From NCBI RefSeq assembly GCF_051967575.1, contig NZ_JBQCJW010000003.1:164093-228092 (forward strand): DNA of 64,000 nucleotides, in the 5' to 3' direction. Of this stretch, positions 52,161 through 60,771 are shown piece after piece (position 1 is the stretch's first letter; every line of letters begins with the position of its first letter). The position numbers and the translations under genes are program-made. This DNA is from Solibacillus silvestris_B (GTDB taxonomy: Bacteria; Bacillota; Bacilli; Bacillales_A; Planococcaceae). A model generated the notes under the pieces. It was not told the DNA's origin. It did no database searches and worked only from the letters and a program-made list of their open reading frames with translations.

Positions 52161-53543
52161 ATGAAAAAATTATTTAGAAAAAAACCAATTGATGACCTTC
52201 TGCTTAAAAGCGGAAACATTCAGTTACCAAAAACAATCGGCCCTTTCGATTTGATTTTGCTTGGTGTCGGTGCCATTGTCGGTACAGGCATTTTCATTTT
52301 GCCAGGCACGGTATCGGCTCTTCATGCAGGCCCAGGCATCGTCTTTTCCTTTGCGATTGCTGCGGCGGTTTGCGCATTAGCTGCGCTCTGTTATTCTGAG
52401 TTTGCCTCTACAGTTCCCGTGGCAGGAAGCGCGTATTCCTATAGTTACATTGTCTTTGGCGAAATTATCGCATGGCTTGTCGGATGGGCATTACTATTAG
52501 AATACGGGCTTGCAACAGCTGCAGTTGCGACAGGCTGGTCGGGTTATTTCATCTCATTGCTGGAGGGCTTGAATATTCATCTGCCGGTCGCATTAACAGG
52601 AGCGTTCAGTCCTGAAAAAGGCATGTATATTAACTTGCCTGCCATCTGTATCATTTTTGCAATAGGTGCCCTGTTAACATTAGGAATGAAAGAGTCGACA
52701 CGTTTTAATGCATTATTAGTCGCTATTAAAATCGGTGTAATATTATTATTTATCGTTGTCGGCGTATTTTATGTAAAACCGGATAACTGGGCGCCATTTT
52801 TGCCATTTGGGATGAGCGGTGTATTTACAGGGGCAGCACTCGTATTTTTTGCTTATCTAGGTTTTGACGCCGTCTCTTCTGCCGCCGCGGAAGTAAAAAA
52901 CCCGCAGCGCAATATGCCGATCGGGATTATCGGTTCGCTGATCATTTGTACATTGCTGTATGTGATCGTTTCGCTTGTATTGACAGGGATTGTTCCTTAT
53001 AAAAATCTGAATGTGGCGGACCCCGTATCATTTGCGATGGAAGTTGTCCATCAGGAATGGGCAGCAGGAATTATTTCCCTCGGCGCTGTAATCGGGATGA
53101 TGACTGTAATTTTAGTGATGATGTATGGCGGTACGCGCTTGTTAATGGCGTTTGCGCGTGATGGATTAATGCCAAAAATGCTTGCACAATTAAGCCCAAA
53201 ACGAAAAACCCCTGTTAAAAACACTTGGCTTTTTACAGTTGTCATTTCTTTTTTTGCAGGGTTTGTTCCGTTGGATATGCTAGCCGAGCTTGTGAATATG
53301 GGTACAATGGTTGCATTTATTTTCGTCTCTGCCGGTATTCTGTATTTGCGAAAAAATAAAGACTTGCCAGAAAACCGCTTTAAAGTACCTTTCTATCCTG
53401 TATTACCGATCATATCATTTGTGCTGTGCATATTCCTTATTACCCAGCTCTCGATGCATACATGGATCGCCTGCGGTTTATGGTTTATTATCGGTATAGT
53501 CATCTACTTAGTCTACGGGAAAAGACATTCATCATTAAATTAG
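52161..53543 (+). CDS. APC-family amino acid permease (YfnA-like)
   Basis: 460 residues, about 12 membrane segments. Helix 1 carries the substrate-binding GAIVGTGIFILPGTVSA; helix 6 region FFAYLGFDAVSSAAAEVKNP RN-type loop is typical of the cationic amino acid transporter branch (YfnA, CAT). Substrate not assignable from sequence. Single gene with its own terminator. Confidence 0.9.
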   Translation: MKKLFRKKPIDDLLLKSGNIQLPKTIGPFDLILLGVGAIVGTGIFILPGTVSALHAGPGIVFSFAIAAAVCALAALCYSEFASTVPVAGSAYSYSYIVFGEIIAWLVGWALLLEYGLATAAVATGWSGYFISLLEGLNIHLPVALTGAFSPEKGMYINLPAICIIFAIGALLTLGMKESTRFNALLVAIKIGVILLFIVVGVFYVKPDNWAPFLPFGMSGVFTGAALVFFAYLGFDAVSSAAAEVKNPQRNMPIGIIGSLIICTLLYVIVSLVLTGIVPYKNLNVADPVSFAMEVVHQEWAAGIISLGAVIGMMTVILVMMYGGTRLLMAFARDGLMPKMLAQLSPKRKTPVKNTWLFTVVISFFAGFVPLDMLAELVNMGTMVAFIFVSAGILYLRKNKDLPENRFKVPFYPVLPIISFVLCIFLITQLSMHTWIACGLWFIIGIVIYLVYGKRHSSLN

Positions 53544-53564
53544 AAAATTAAATATTATACATGG

Positions 53565-53604
53565 TCTATAATAAATATTTATGATTTATTATAGGCTTTT
53601 TTTG
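53565..53604 (+). terminator. Terminator after the amino acid permease
   Basis: CTATAATAAAT and ATTTATTATAG extended by G-U/G-C pairs, then seven Ts; 22 bases after the stop codon. Confidence 0.9.
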
Positions 53605-53713
53605 TCGAGAATCGAATCTTCTGACCTTATTAAATTATTTATTTTTGAACCTTTTATAGATGCCAACAAATCGCTAATATAAAAGATAATTTCAATTAAA
53701 AGGAGCGCTTAAT

Positions 53714-54253
53714 ATGCAATCATCTCAATCGATTTCTACTTCTTCAGCTAAAACAAAAGATTTAATTATTACGAGTCTGCTCATTTCCCTCGTATTTGTT
53801 GCAACTTTTTTTATTAATATTCGATTACCTATCGCAGCTAATGGCGGACTTGTTCATTTAGGTTCTGCCATGCTCTTTATTATCTCGATTTTATTTGGCC
53901 CGAAAAAAGGGGCGATGGCCGGAGCATTTGGGATGGCATTGTTTGATATTTTATCGGGTTGGACATTATGGGCACCATTCACTTTCATTACACGCGGGCT
54001 TCAAGGCTATATCATCGGGAAAATTGCTATGATGGACGGGAAAAATGGAGGCAGCATCATTTACAACTTTGCTGCCATTGTCATCTCGGTTCCGTTTATG
54101 CTTGGTGGTTACTATGTTTGTGAACGTGTATTGTATGGAAACTGGGTCATTCCGTTTGCATCGATTCCCGGAAATCTTGTGCAAAATGCAGTGGGACTTG
54201 TCATCGCATTACCTGTATGTATCGCATTGAAAAAACTGCCTATTTTTAAATAA
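53714..54253 (+). CDS. ECF transporter S component
   Basis: 179 residues with five to six membrane segments. After a Ser/Thr-rich start, the body has the ECF S-component pattern: small-residue first helix for contact with EcfT, GGLVHLGSAMLFIISILFGP then KKGAMAGAFGMALFDILSGW, which binds the vitamin. No riboswitch is evident in the 110-base leader, so the ligand stays unknown; hydroxymethylpyrimidine-type or other B vitamins are possible. EcfAA'T lie elsewhere. The ATG follows AAAAGGAG. Confidence 0.85.
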   Translation: MQSSQSISTSSAKTKDLIITSLLISLVFVATFFINIRLPIAANGGLVHLGSAMLFIISILFGPKKGAMAGAFGMALFDILSGWTLWAPFTFITRGLQGYIIGKIAMMDGKNGGSIIYNFAAIVISVPFMLGGYYVCERVLYGNWVIPFASIPGNLVQNAVGLVIALPVCIALKKLPIFK

Positions 54254-54269
54254 GGATTGGGATAAAACA

Positions 54270-54312
54270 AAAGACATCATTTTTCCCTGCAAGAAAAATG
54301 GTGTCTTTTTGC
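54270..54312 (+). terminator. Terminator after the ECF S component
   Basis: AAAGACATCATTTTTC and GAAAAATGGTGTCTTTTT: a 15-bp stem with one G-U pair and a run of Ts, 16 bases after the stop codon. Confidence 0.9.
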
Positions 54313-54810
54313 TTACGCCGAAATTGTATTCAGCTGCGGAGACGCTTTCCAGAGGCACGGCAGCTTTACACGAACGGCTTTTTTTCATCTTATTCGGTGG
54401 GACTATTTTAAAAACCTGGAAATCAAATGAAGGAATTCTCATTAATCTGCCTTCTCCTGAATAAACCGTATCACCAAACACTGTTTCAATTAAGGGCAAG
54501 TACAATAAGCGGACAGTTTTCATATCGAACGTGGAGTGGAAATCAGCATCATTTTATCGACTACGTAAGACGAACTTTTTTTCAACTAAATGATAAACTA
54601 TCCTTCATATGAATACGGGGGCATTTCTTGAAGAAATGCCCCCGATTGTTACTTTAATAAAAAACTGCTGATTGAAGATGAATTCCTGAATAAAAGAACA
54701 GATTTTCAACGCCCTTTTACGGTTCCCCAAGACCCGCTCCTCCACTCCAGTCTATTCATAGATTCTACCCGATTAATAATTTTCCGCTTATGCCCCCGAA
54801 TCTTCTCCGT
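54313..54810. other. 500-base gap with repeat-like and palindromic sequence
   Basis: No supported gene. GCGGAGACGCTTTCCAGAGG near 54338-54357 resembles a GC-rich element often scattered between genes in Bacillaceae. On the minus strand near 54420-54500 a frame reads FGDTVYSGEGRL then RIPSFDFQVFKI, faintly like the C-terminal end of an alpha-amylase-family enzyme. A palindrome lies at 54616-54644. Confidence 0.35.
54616..54644. repeat. Perfect 29-bp palindrome
   Basis: CGGGGGCATTTCTT, one base, AAGAAATGCCCCCG. As RNA it makes an 11-13-bp hairpin, but no T-run follows on either strand, so it is not a standard terminator. Confidence 0.5.
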
Positions 54811-55350
54811 TTATTTCACTAACTTGCTGATCTCTTTAAATGTATCGCCTTTTGCCACTTGCTGCATTTCGAATAATGCCATTTCAACGCTCGTTATTTG
54901 AGCACCAAGCTGTATCATCTTCTGAATGCCAACTTCGCGGTTGCCTGCTGTACGTGATGACACACAATCCGCCAGCACTTCTACTTCATATCCGTTTTCC
55001 ATTAATTGAGCTGCCGTTTGATAGACGCAAATATGCGCTTCAATTCCAGCCAGTAAAATTTTCTTGCGACCTGTTTGCTCCAAAGCCTGAACAAATTCCT
55101 CTGTATCATAAGCACTGAACGTAATTTTTTCAATCGGTTTTTCATCTGTTAAATGCTCGGCAATTCGCTCATCTGTCGGACCAAGCCCTTTTGGATATTG
55201 CTCAAGCCATAAAATCGGCAACTGTAGTAATTTTGCCCCTTGGACAACGGTTGCGATATTGTTGACGATAAAACCGCTTTCATCAACAATTTGCGCCAAT
55301 TTCCCTTGAATATCAATCAGTACTAGGACCGCTTCTTCTTTTTTCAACAT
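54811..55350 (-). CDS. Isochorismatase-family cysteine hydrolase (YcaC-like)
   Basis: 179 residues. Catalytic triad of the family is visible: Asp in VLVLIDIQGKL, Lys in PIEKITFSAYDTEEF and Cys in LLAGIEAHICVYQTA. The order and spacing match YcaC-like hydrolases of unknown substrate more than nicotinamidase, since the metal-binding DxH motif is absent. The ATG at 55350 follows GGGAGG. Confidence 0.88.
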   Translation of the reverse strand: MLKKEEAVLVLIDIQGKLAQIVDESGFIVNNIATVVQGAKLLQLPILWLEQYPKGLGPTDERIAEHLTDEKPIEKITFSAYDTEEFVQALEQTGRKKILLAGIEAHICVYQTAAQLMENGYEVEVLADCVSSRTAGNREVGIQKMIQLGAQITSVEMALFEMQQVAKGDTFKEISKLVK

Positions 55351-55476
55351 GAACATTCCTCCCAAAAGTTATAGTCTACCTCATTATACTCAACTTTTAA
55401 TATAAAAGAATAGTAGTTGCTGCATTGAAACAGATGGCATGACACGGTATAGTGAAAAGAGAAATGGAGGATTTAC

Positions 55477-55953
55477 ATGTTGCGTCTTAGTTGGCTCATT
55501 AGTATGGGCATTAGTTTATTCGGAGTATTGATTATTCAGCACTTTTTTACGGTAAAACCCGACGATGTTGCAAATGGAGGAAATCTTGGTGCACTTGGTT
55601 TAGCTCTTGCTGCACCATTTATTATACTTAGTTTATTCATTACGTTTCGATTCTTTACTGAAAGTGCCAGAAATGCAGAAGATCAACTTATGCGTATGAT
55701 TTATTTTGTGTTTGGTGTGGCGCTGTTAATTGTATTCATCTATTATGCCATTGACTTTTCAAACAATGTATATGCATCGCTCGGCGGTAATACGAAGACA
55801 CCTGGTTCCACAATCTATCGTTTCCCTCTATTAAATGAGTATACAAATCATGTTTTTCTTAACTTTTATACGTTCGGCGCTGTCCATACATTAAGTGCTT
55901 TAATCGGTGCGGTTACAGGGATGGTCAAGCCTGCCAAACAATCTCCGCAATAA
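55477..55953 (+). CDS. Four-helix membrane protein of unknown function
   Basis: 158 residues with four hydrophobic segments (about 5-24, 42-62, 78-98, 128-148) and a loop rich in Asn/Gly/Thr between the third and fourth. I do not recognise a family. The ATG follows AATGGAGG. Divergent from the isochorismatase-like gene and followed by a strong bidirectional terminator shared with pheT. Confidence 0.7.
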   Translation: MLRLSWLISMGISLFGVLIIQHFFTVKPDDVANGGNLGALGLALAAPFIILSLFITFRFFTESARNAEDQLMRMIYFVFGVALLIVFIYYAIDFSNNVYASLGGNTKTPGSTIYRFPLLNEYTNHVFLNFYTFGAVHTLSALIGAVTGMVKPAKQSPQ

Positions 55954-55991
55954 CAAAAACCCGAATGGTCATTGAACCATTCGGGTTTTGT
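55953..55991. terminator. Bidirectional terminator between the membrane gene and pheT
   Basis: AAAACCCGAATGGT and ACCATTCGGGTTTT: a perfect 14-bp stem with a six-base loop, flanked by A and T runs. Confidence 0.92.
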
Positions 55992-56000
55992 TATTGTTAA

Positions 56001-58406
56001 TTAGCGTACTTCTGCACCAGCTGCTGCCAATGCTTTTAATACTTTATTGTGCGCTGCGACTACTTCTTCGTCTGTTAATGTACGCTCTGGGTCGAAATAA
56101 GTTAATGAGAAGGCTACTGATTTTTTACCAGCCGTCATTTTCTCCCCTGCATAAACATCAAATACTTTTACTTCTTTCAATAAAGAAGTTCCTGCACCTT
56201 TAATAATGCTTACTATTTCACCAGCTGGAGCTGCTACATCCAATTCTAATGCGATATCACGACTCATTGCCGGGAAGCGCGGAATCATAGAATAAACAAG
56301 CTCCTCTTGTGTAGCACTTAAAATGGCATTTAAGTTCAATTCAGCCACATAAGTTTCTTTTACATCAAATGCTTTTTGTCCTTGTGGATGAAGCTGGGCA
56401 ATGACACCCACTTTTTCGCCATCTAATAAAACATCAGCTGTACGACCAGGATGTAAGCCGTCTACTTGCGCTTTTGCATAGCTTACACGAGATGTTAAGC
56501 CTAATTTTGCAAATACTGCTTCAACAATACCTTTTGCAACGAAGAAATCAACATTTTTCTTTTCGCCCTGCCATGTATTATCAATCCATTTACCTGTTAA
56601 TACAAGTGCTAAGTGCTCTTCTTCAAATGGTAGCTCTTCAGCAGTTTGTCCAAGGAATACTGAACCAATTTCGTATAATGCTACTGTTTCCGCTTGACGG
56701 GCTACATTATAGCTTGCTGCCTCTACTAAGTGAGGAATTATGCTTTGGCGTAATGTTGAACGTTCTTCAGACATAGGCATTAATAATTTTGTCGTCTCTT
56801 CAGCTTTTAATGCAAACTTTTGAGCGTGCGCTGCTGAAGTTAATGAGTAAGTTACCGCTTGATAAAGACCGGCACCTTCCATAACATTGCGTACGATACG
56901 GCGCCCCGCTTGATATGGCGTTAAGCGGCCAACTTGCTCACTCGCCGGCAAGCTTACAGGAATCTCGTCATAACCGTACATACGTGCGATTTCTTCCACA
57001 ATATCTTCCGGAATTTTAATATCCTGGCGTCTTGTCGGAGCATCAATGATCAATAATCCATTGGCTGCTTCCACATCAAATTTTAAACGCTCTAAAATAG
57101 AAAGCATATCCTCTAGAGAAATCTTCATACCTAAACGACCGTTAATAAAGTCAGGTGATACAACAACACGAGCAGGTGATTTATCCAGTTCATCCACTAG
57201 CACTGTACCATCCAATACTTCACCGCCTGCTAATTCAGCAAGCAGTTGTGCTGCACGTTCTGCTGCAGGAAGGACACGATTCGGATCAACACCTTTTTCA
57301 AAGCGTGCAGAAGAATCCGAACGTAAACCAATTTCTTTAGAAGTACGACGAACAGATGCCGGATTGAAGTAGGCTGATTCAATTACTACTGTCGTTGTAG
57401 CATCCGATACTTCTGATTTAGCGCCACCCATTACACCTGCAACCGCTTCTGCTTCTTGACCATTTGTAATGACAAGATTATGGCTTGCCAATTTACGTTT
57501 CTGATCATCAAGCGTCGTCATTGTTTCGCCGTCACGAGCCATTCGCGTAACGATTTCACCAGTTGCTAATTTCTCATAGTCAAACGCATGCAATGGTTGA
57601 CCGTATTCCATTAATACGAAGTTCGTAATATCGACAACGTTATTATGCGGACGCACTCCTGCAGACATAAGCGCATGCTGCAGCCATAACGGCGATTCTT
57701 TCACTTCAATGTTTCTTACAACTTTCGCTGCGTACATTGGGTTTGCTTCTTTATCTTCTACCGTTAGTTTTAAAACGTCTTCCGCTTTTTCAGTTGAAGC
57801 TGTATAATCGATTTCCGGTAATTTTACATCTTGGGATAAAATCGCAGCTACTTCATAAGCAACACCAAGCATGCTCATTGCATCCGAACGGTTTGGTGTT
57901 AAACCAAGCTCCAATACTGTATCACGTAGGCCTAATACGTCTAACGCGTCTGCACCGGGAGTTGAATCTGCCGGTAATATATAAATCCCTTCAGCATAGG
58001 CTTTTGGCACAAGACGGCCTTCAATGCCCAGCTCCTGAAGTGAACAAATCATTCCGTTTGATTCCTGGCCGCGTAATTTTGCTTTTTTAATTTTAATGCC
58101 GCCTGGCAGTTTTGCCCCTGGACGCGCTACGATGACTTTTTGACCAGCATCGACGTTTGGTGCGCCACATACGATTTGTTGAAGCTCTTCTTCCCCAACA
58201 TCCACTTGGCATACATTTAATTTATCTGCTTCCGGATGTTTTTCTTTTGATACAACATGACCAACAACAACATTTGACATGCCTTGTGAACGGTCGATTA
58301 CTGCATCAACTTCAATCCCCGCACGCGTAATCTTTTCTGCTAATTCATTTGCTTCCAAAGAAGAAATGTCTACATACTGACTTAACCATTTTAATGAAAC
58401 TAACAT
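56001..58406 (-). CDS. pheT: Phenylalanyl-tRNA synthetase beta subunit
   Basis: 801 residues, full length. N-terminal tRNA-binding EMAP/OB domain (VVVGHVVSKEKHPEADKLNV), B3/B4 editing domain, B5 domain with VSPDFINGRLGMKISLEDML, and the C-terminal anticodon-binding FDX-ACB domain (PRFPAMSRDIALELDV). It pairs with PheS as alpha2-beta2. GGAGG precedes the ATG; 17 bases after pheS. Confidence 0.97.
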   Translation of the reverse strand: MLVSLKWLSQYVDISSLEANELAEKITRAGIEVDAVIDRSQGMSNVVVGHVVSKEKHPEADKLNVCQVDVGEEELQQIVCGAPNVDAGQKVIVARPGAKLPGGIKIKKAKLRGQESNGMICSLQELGIEGRLVPKAYAEGIYILPADSTPGADALDVLGLRDTVLELGLTPNRSDAMSMLGVAYEVAAILSQDVKLPEIDYTASTEKAEDVLKLTVEDKEANPMYAAKVVRNIEVKESPLWLQHALMSAGVRPHNNVVDITNFVLMEYGQPLHAFDYEKLATGEIVTRMARDGETMTTLDDQKRKLASHNLVITNGQEAEAVAGVMGGAKSEVSDATTTVVIESAYFNPASVRRTSKEIGLRSDSSARFEKGVDPNRVLPAAERAAQLLAELAGGEVLDGTVLVDELDKSPARVVVSPDFINGRLGMKISLEDMLSILERLKFDVEAANGLLIIDAPTRRQDIKIPEDIVEEIARMYGYDEIPVSLPASEQVGRLTPYQAGRRIVRNVMEGAGLYQAVTYSLTSAAHAQKFALKAEETTKLLMPMSEERSTLRQSIIPHLVEAASYNVARQAETVALYEIGSVFLGQTAEELPFEEEHLALVLTGKWIDNTWQGEKKNVDFFVAKGIVEAVFAKLGLTSRVSYAKAQVDGLHPGRTADVLLDGEKVGVIAQLHPQGQKAFDVKETYVAELNLNAILSATQEELVYSMIPRFPAMSRDIALELDVAAPAGEIVSIIKGAGTSLLKEVKVFDVYAGEKMTAGKKSVAFSLTYFDPERTLTDEEVVAAHNKVLKALAAAGAEVR

Positions 58407-58423
58407 TTATATTGTCCTCCTTC

Positions 58424-59461
58424 TTACACTTCTGCCTGGTGGAATTGTGATAAGAAGCGTGTGTCATTTGTATAGAAATGACGAATATCATCCACACCGT
58501 ATTTTAACATTGCGATACGTTCTGCACCGATACCGAAAGCGAAACCTGAAAGCTTAGTTGAATCGTAGCCAGCCATTTCAAGGACATTCGGGTGTACCAT
58601 ACCTGCTCCTAGAATTTCGATCCAGCCAGTATGCTTACATACATTACAGCCTTTACCTGAGCACTTATGGCAAGATACGTCTACTTCTACAGATGGCTCT
58701 GTGAATGGGAAGAATGATGGGCGCAGACGAATTTCGCGTTCTGCTCCAAACATTTTCTTCGCTAATGCATCAAGTGTTCCTTTCAGGTCGGACATGCGAA
58801 TATTTTCACCGATCACAAGGCCTTCAATCTGCATGAATTGGTGAGAGTGTGTTGCATCGTCTGTATCACGTCGGAATACTTTACCTGGGCAAATAACACG
58901 GATTGGTTCGCCTTTTTTGGCTTCCATTGTACGTGCCTGAACTGGTGATGTATGGGTACGCAATAATGTTTCTTCGGAAATATAGAATGAATCCTGCATG
59001 TCACGAGCCGGGTGACCTTTAGGCAAGTTCATTGCTTCGAAGTTGTAGTAGTCTTTTTCTGCTTCCGGTCCTTCTACGATTTCGTAGCCCATTCCTAAAA
59101 ACAGGTCTTCGATTTCTTCGATTACACGCGTTAATAGGTGTCGGTTTCCTGCACGTACTTTTGCGCCTGGTAACGTAACATCGATTGATTCGCTTTCAAG
59201 CTGTGCTAAAATAGCGGCTTCTTCTAATACAGCAACCTTCTTCTCAAGTTCGGCTGTTACATTTTCGCGTACAGTGTTAACTAAGGCACCCATTTTCGGG
59301 CGTTCTTCAGCAGAAAGTTTCCCCATTCCTTTTAGTAGGTCCGTGATTGGTCCTTTTTTACCTAAGTACGCAACACGAACGTCGTTTAATGCTTTTAAAT
59401 CCGTAGCATCGGCAATTTTGGCTAATGCTTCTTGTTCCAATTGCTTTAATTGTTGTTCCAT
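58424..59461 (-). CDS. pheS: Phenylalanyl-tRNA synthetase alpha subunit
   Basis: 345 residues: N-terminal coiled coil (1-85), then class II catalytic core with motif 2 (IRVICPGKVFRRDTDDATHS, HQFMQIEGLVIG) and motif 3 (AFGIGAERIAMLKYGVDDIR). A zinc-like CHKCSGKGCNVCKHTG insertion near 260 is characteristic of this subgroup. The ATG follows AAGGAGG. Expression is under a T-box. Confidence 0.97.
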   Translation of the reverse strand: MEQQLKQLEQEALAKIADATDLKALNDVRVAYLGKKGPITDLLKGMGKLSAEERPKMGALVNTVRENVTAELEKKVAVLEEAAILAQLESESIDVTLPGAKVRAGNRHLLTRVIEEIEDLFLGMGYEIVEGPEAEKDYYNFEAMNLPKGHPARDMQDSFYISEETLLRTHTSPVQARTMEAKKGEPIRVICPGKVFRRDTDDATHSHQFMQIEGLVIGENIRMSDLKGTLDALAKKMFGAEREIRLRPSFFPFTEPSVEVDVSCHKCSGKGCNVCKHTGWIEILGAGMVHPNVLEMAGYDSTKLSGFAFGIGAERIAMLKYGVDDIRHFYTNDTRFLSQFHQAEV

Positions 59462-59566
59462 TTACAAAGTCCTCCTTAATAAAATCCAGCGACATAGTGC
59501 CTGTTCTGAAACCGTTGCTTTAACAAATTTACATATACGCACTATAATAATCACTATTTTTGAAAA

Positions 59567-59600
59567 TAAAAAAACCTCGTCCCCTAAGAAAGGGACGAGG
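59567..59600 (-). terminator. T-box terminator before pheS
   Basis: Minus strand CCTCGTCCC, loop, GGGACGAGG, then T-rich GTTTTTTTATTTT: the stop structure that competes with the T-box antiterminator. Confidence 0.92.
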
Positions 59601-59602
59601 AC

Positions 59603-59815
59603 GAGTTTCGCGGTACCACCCTAGTTATTGCATAAAGCAATCACTTCATTGGAGCTAACGACTATGTCTAGCCGGCAATCCTTTCACCACAAGTGGATCC
59701 CGGATGCTGCTCGCGGGGTGAACTTCACTATACAATTTGTTAGCAAGCTTTCAGTCATTGGCTTGCATTCCCTAAAACAAATGTTGTATACCTACTCTTC
59801 CCGGTCAAAGCATTT
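59603..59815 (-). promoter_or_regulatory. T-box leader of pheST (Phe, UUC specifier)
   Basis: The minus strand carries the T-box sequence GGGTGGTACCGCG (59621-59609). Stem I begins near GACCGGGAAGAGTAGG, and a specifier loop reads GTGAAGTTCACC with TTC at 59722-59720, the Phe codon. Uncharged tRNA-Phe should stabilise the antiterminator and switch on pheST. Confidence 0.93.
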
Positions 59816-59834
59816 CGTAATATATTCTCCAACT

Positions 59835-59863
59835 AGTCTAATGTATTTTCATACTTTTTTCAA
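59835..59863 (-). promoter_or_regulatory. SigA promoter of pheST
   Basis: Minus strand TTGAAA, 17 bases, TAGACT. It is flanked by nearly inverted arms, CTCCAGCTAGTT and GACTAGTTGGAG (59873 to 59828). Confidence 0.7.
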
Positions 59864-59886
59864 CTAGCTGGAGCCATTTTAGTAAA

Positions 59887-60168
59887 TTACATATCCCAAA
59901 GCAGGATTAACAATGTTCCTAAAACCGTCATTACTACTAAACCGACACCATAGAAGATGTTTGAGTAGATTGCCCATTTGTCCTTTGTTTCGCCAGCGTG
60001 CATGAATACCATAAACTGTAGTCCTGCTTGAATGAATGCTGTTACTAAAAGGATGATCATGCCAGTTGAGAATGACATGTCTGTGAAGTAAACAAGCATT
60101 GCAATTACTGTTAAAATGAGTGAAAATACAAAGCCCATAATTTGGCCGATTGGAAAGAACTTAGCCAT
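59887..60168 (-). CDS. qoxD: Cytochrome aa3 quinol oxidase subunit IV
   Basis: 93 residues with three membrane helices, the size and style of QoxD: GFVFSLILTVIAMLVYFTDM, FIQAGLQFMVFMHAGETKDK. It assists assembly of the oxidase. Last gene of qoxABCD. There is no clear terminator before the pheS promoter, so some readthrough into pheST is possible. Confidence 0.93.
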   Translation of the reverse strand: MAKFFPIGQIMGFVFSLILTVIAMLVYFTDMSFSTGMIILLVTAFIQAGLQFMVFMHAGETKDKWAIYSNIFYGVGLVVMTVLGTLLILLWDM

Positions 60169-60171
60169 AGA

Positions 60172-60771
60172 TTACATCATTCCTTTCAAGTAAATGAAAC
60201 TGAAGATGAAGATCCAAACAACATCCAGGAAGTGCCAGTAAAGCGAGAAGATAAATGTCTTACCAGCTGTAACTGAATTCAGACCACGTTTGGCGATTTG
60301 AATCATAAGGAAGATACCCCAGAATAAACCGAATGTTACGTGAAGACCGTGTGTTCCTAAAGTTGTTAGCAATATTGATGTGAAGGCACTTACAGTAATG
60401 CCTGCACCAATGTGTACATAGTGCACAAATTCATAAATCTCAACAGCCAGGAATGACGCACCTAACAGCAATGTAATAGCCATAAATGACATCGTCGCCT
60501 TTTTACTGCCAAGACGCATCGCATGGATTGCCAAACCGATTGTGAAACTTGATGTTAATAAGATAAATGTCTCCATTAGTACTGGAGTGATTTCGAAAAT
60601 CTCGGCACCTGTTGGACCACTGCCTGTACGATCCACAAGCGTGAAGTACGATGCGAATAATGTACCGAATAACATAATCTCCGCGCCTAGGAAAGTCCAG
60701 AAACCAAAGATTTTCAAATTGTTTTCCTCAGTAGAATACTCTAAAGGAACATTGTTATTTACTTTACCCAT
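60172..60771 (-). CDS. qoxC: Cytochrome aa3 quinol oxidase subunit III
   Basis: 199 residues, five membrane helices. Subunit III motifs: FGFWTFLGAEIMLFGTLFAS, LMETFILLTSSFTIGLA, GTHGLHVTFGLFWG and SLYWHFLDVVWIFIF. Its start codon shares one base with the qoxB stop; qoxD follows after 3 bases. Confidence 0.95.
   Translation of the reverse strand: MGKVNNNVPLEYSTEENNLKIFGFWTFLGAEIMLFGTLFASYFTLVDRTGSGPTGAEIFEITPVLMETFILLTSSFTIGLAIHAMRLGSKKATMSFMAITLLLGASFLAVEIYEFVHYVHIGAGITVSAFTSILLTTLGTHGLHVTFGLFWGIFLMIQIAKRGLNSVTAGKTFIFSLYWHFLDVVWIFIFSFIYLKGMM

Noticed and set aside
53605..53713. Riboswitch upstream of the ECF S component
   Set aside because: The 110-base leader shows no THI, FMN, cobalamin or preQ1 signature.
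54209..54523. Minus-strand 104-codon frame with a faint alpha-amylase C-terminal look
   Set aside because: It spans the ECF terminator and the coding end of the opposite gene; kept only as a remark on the gap.
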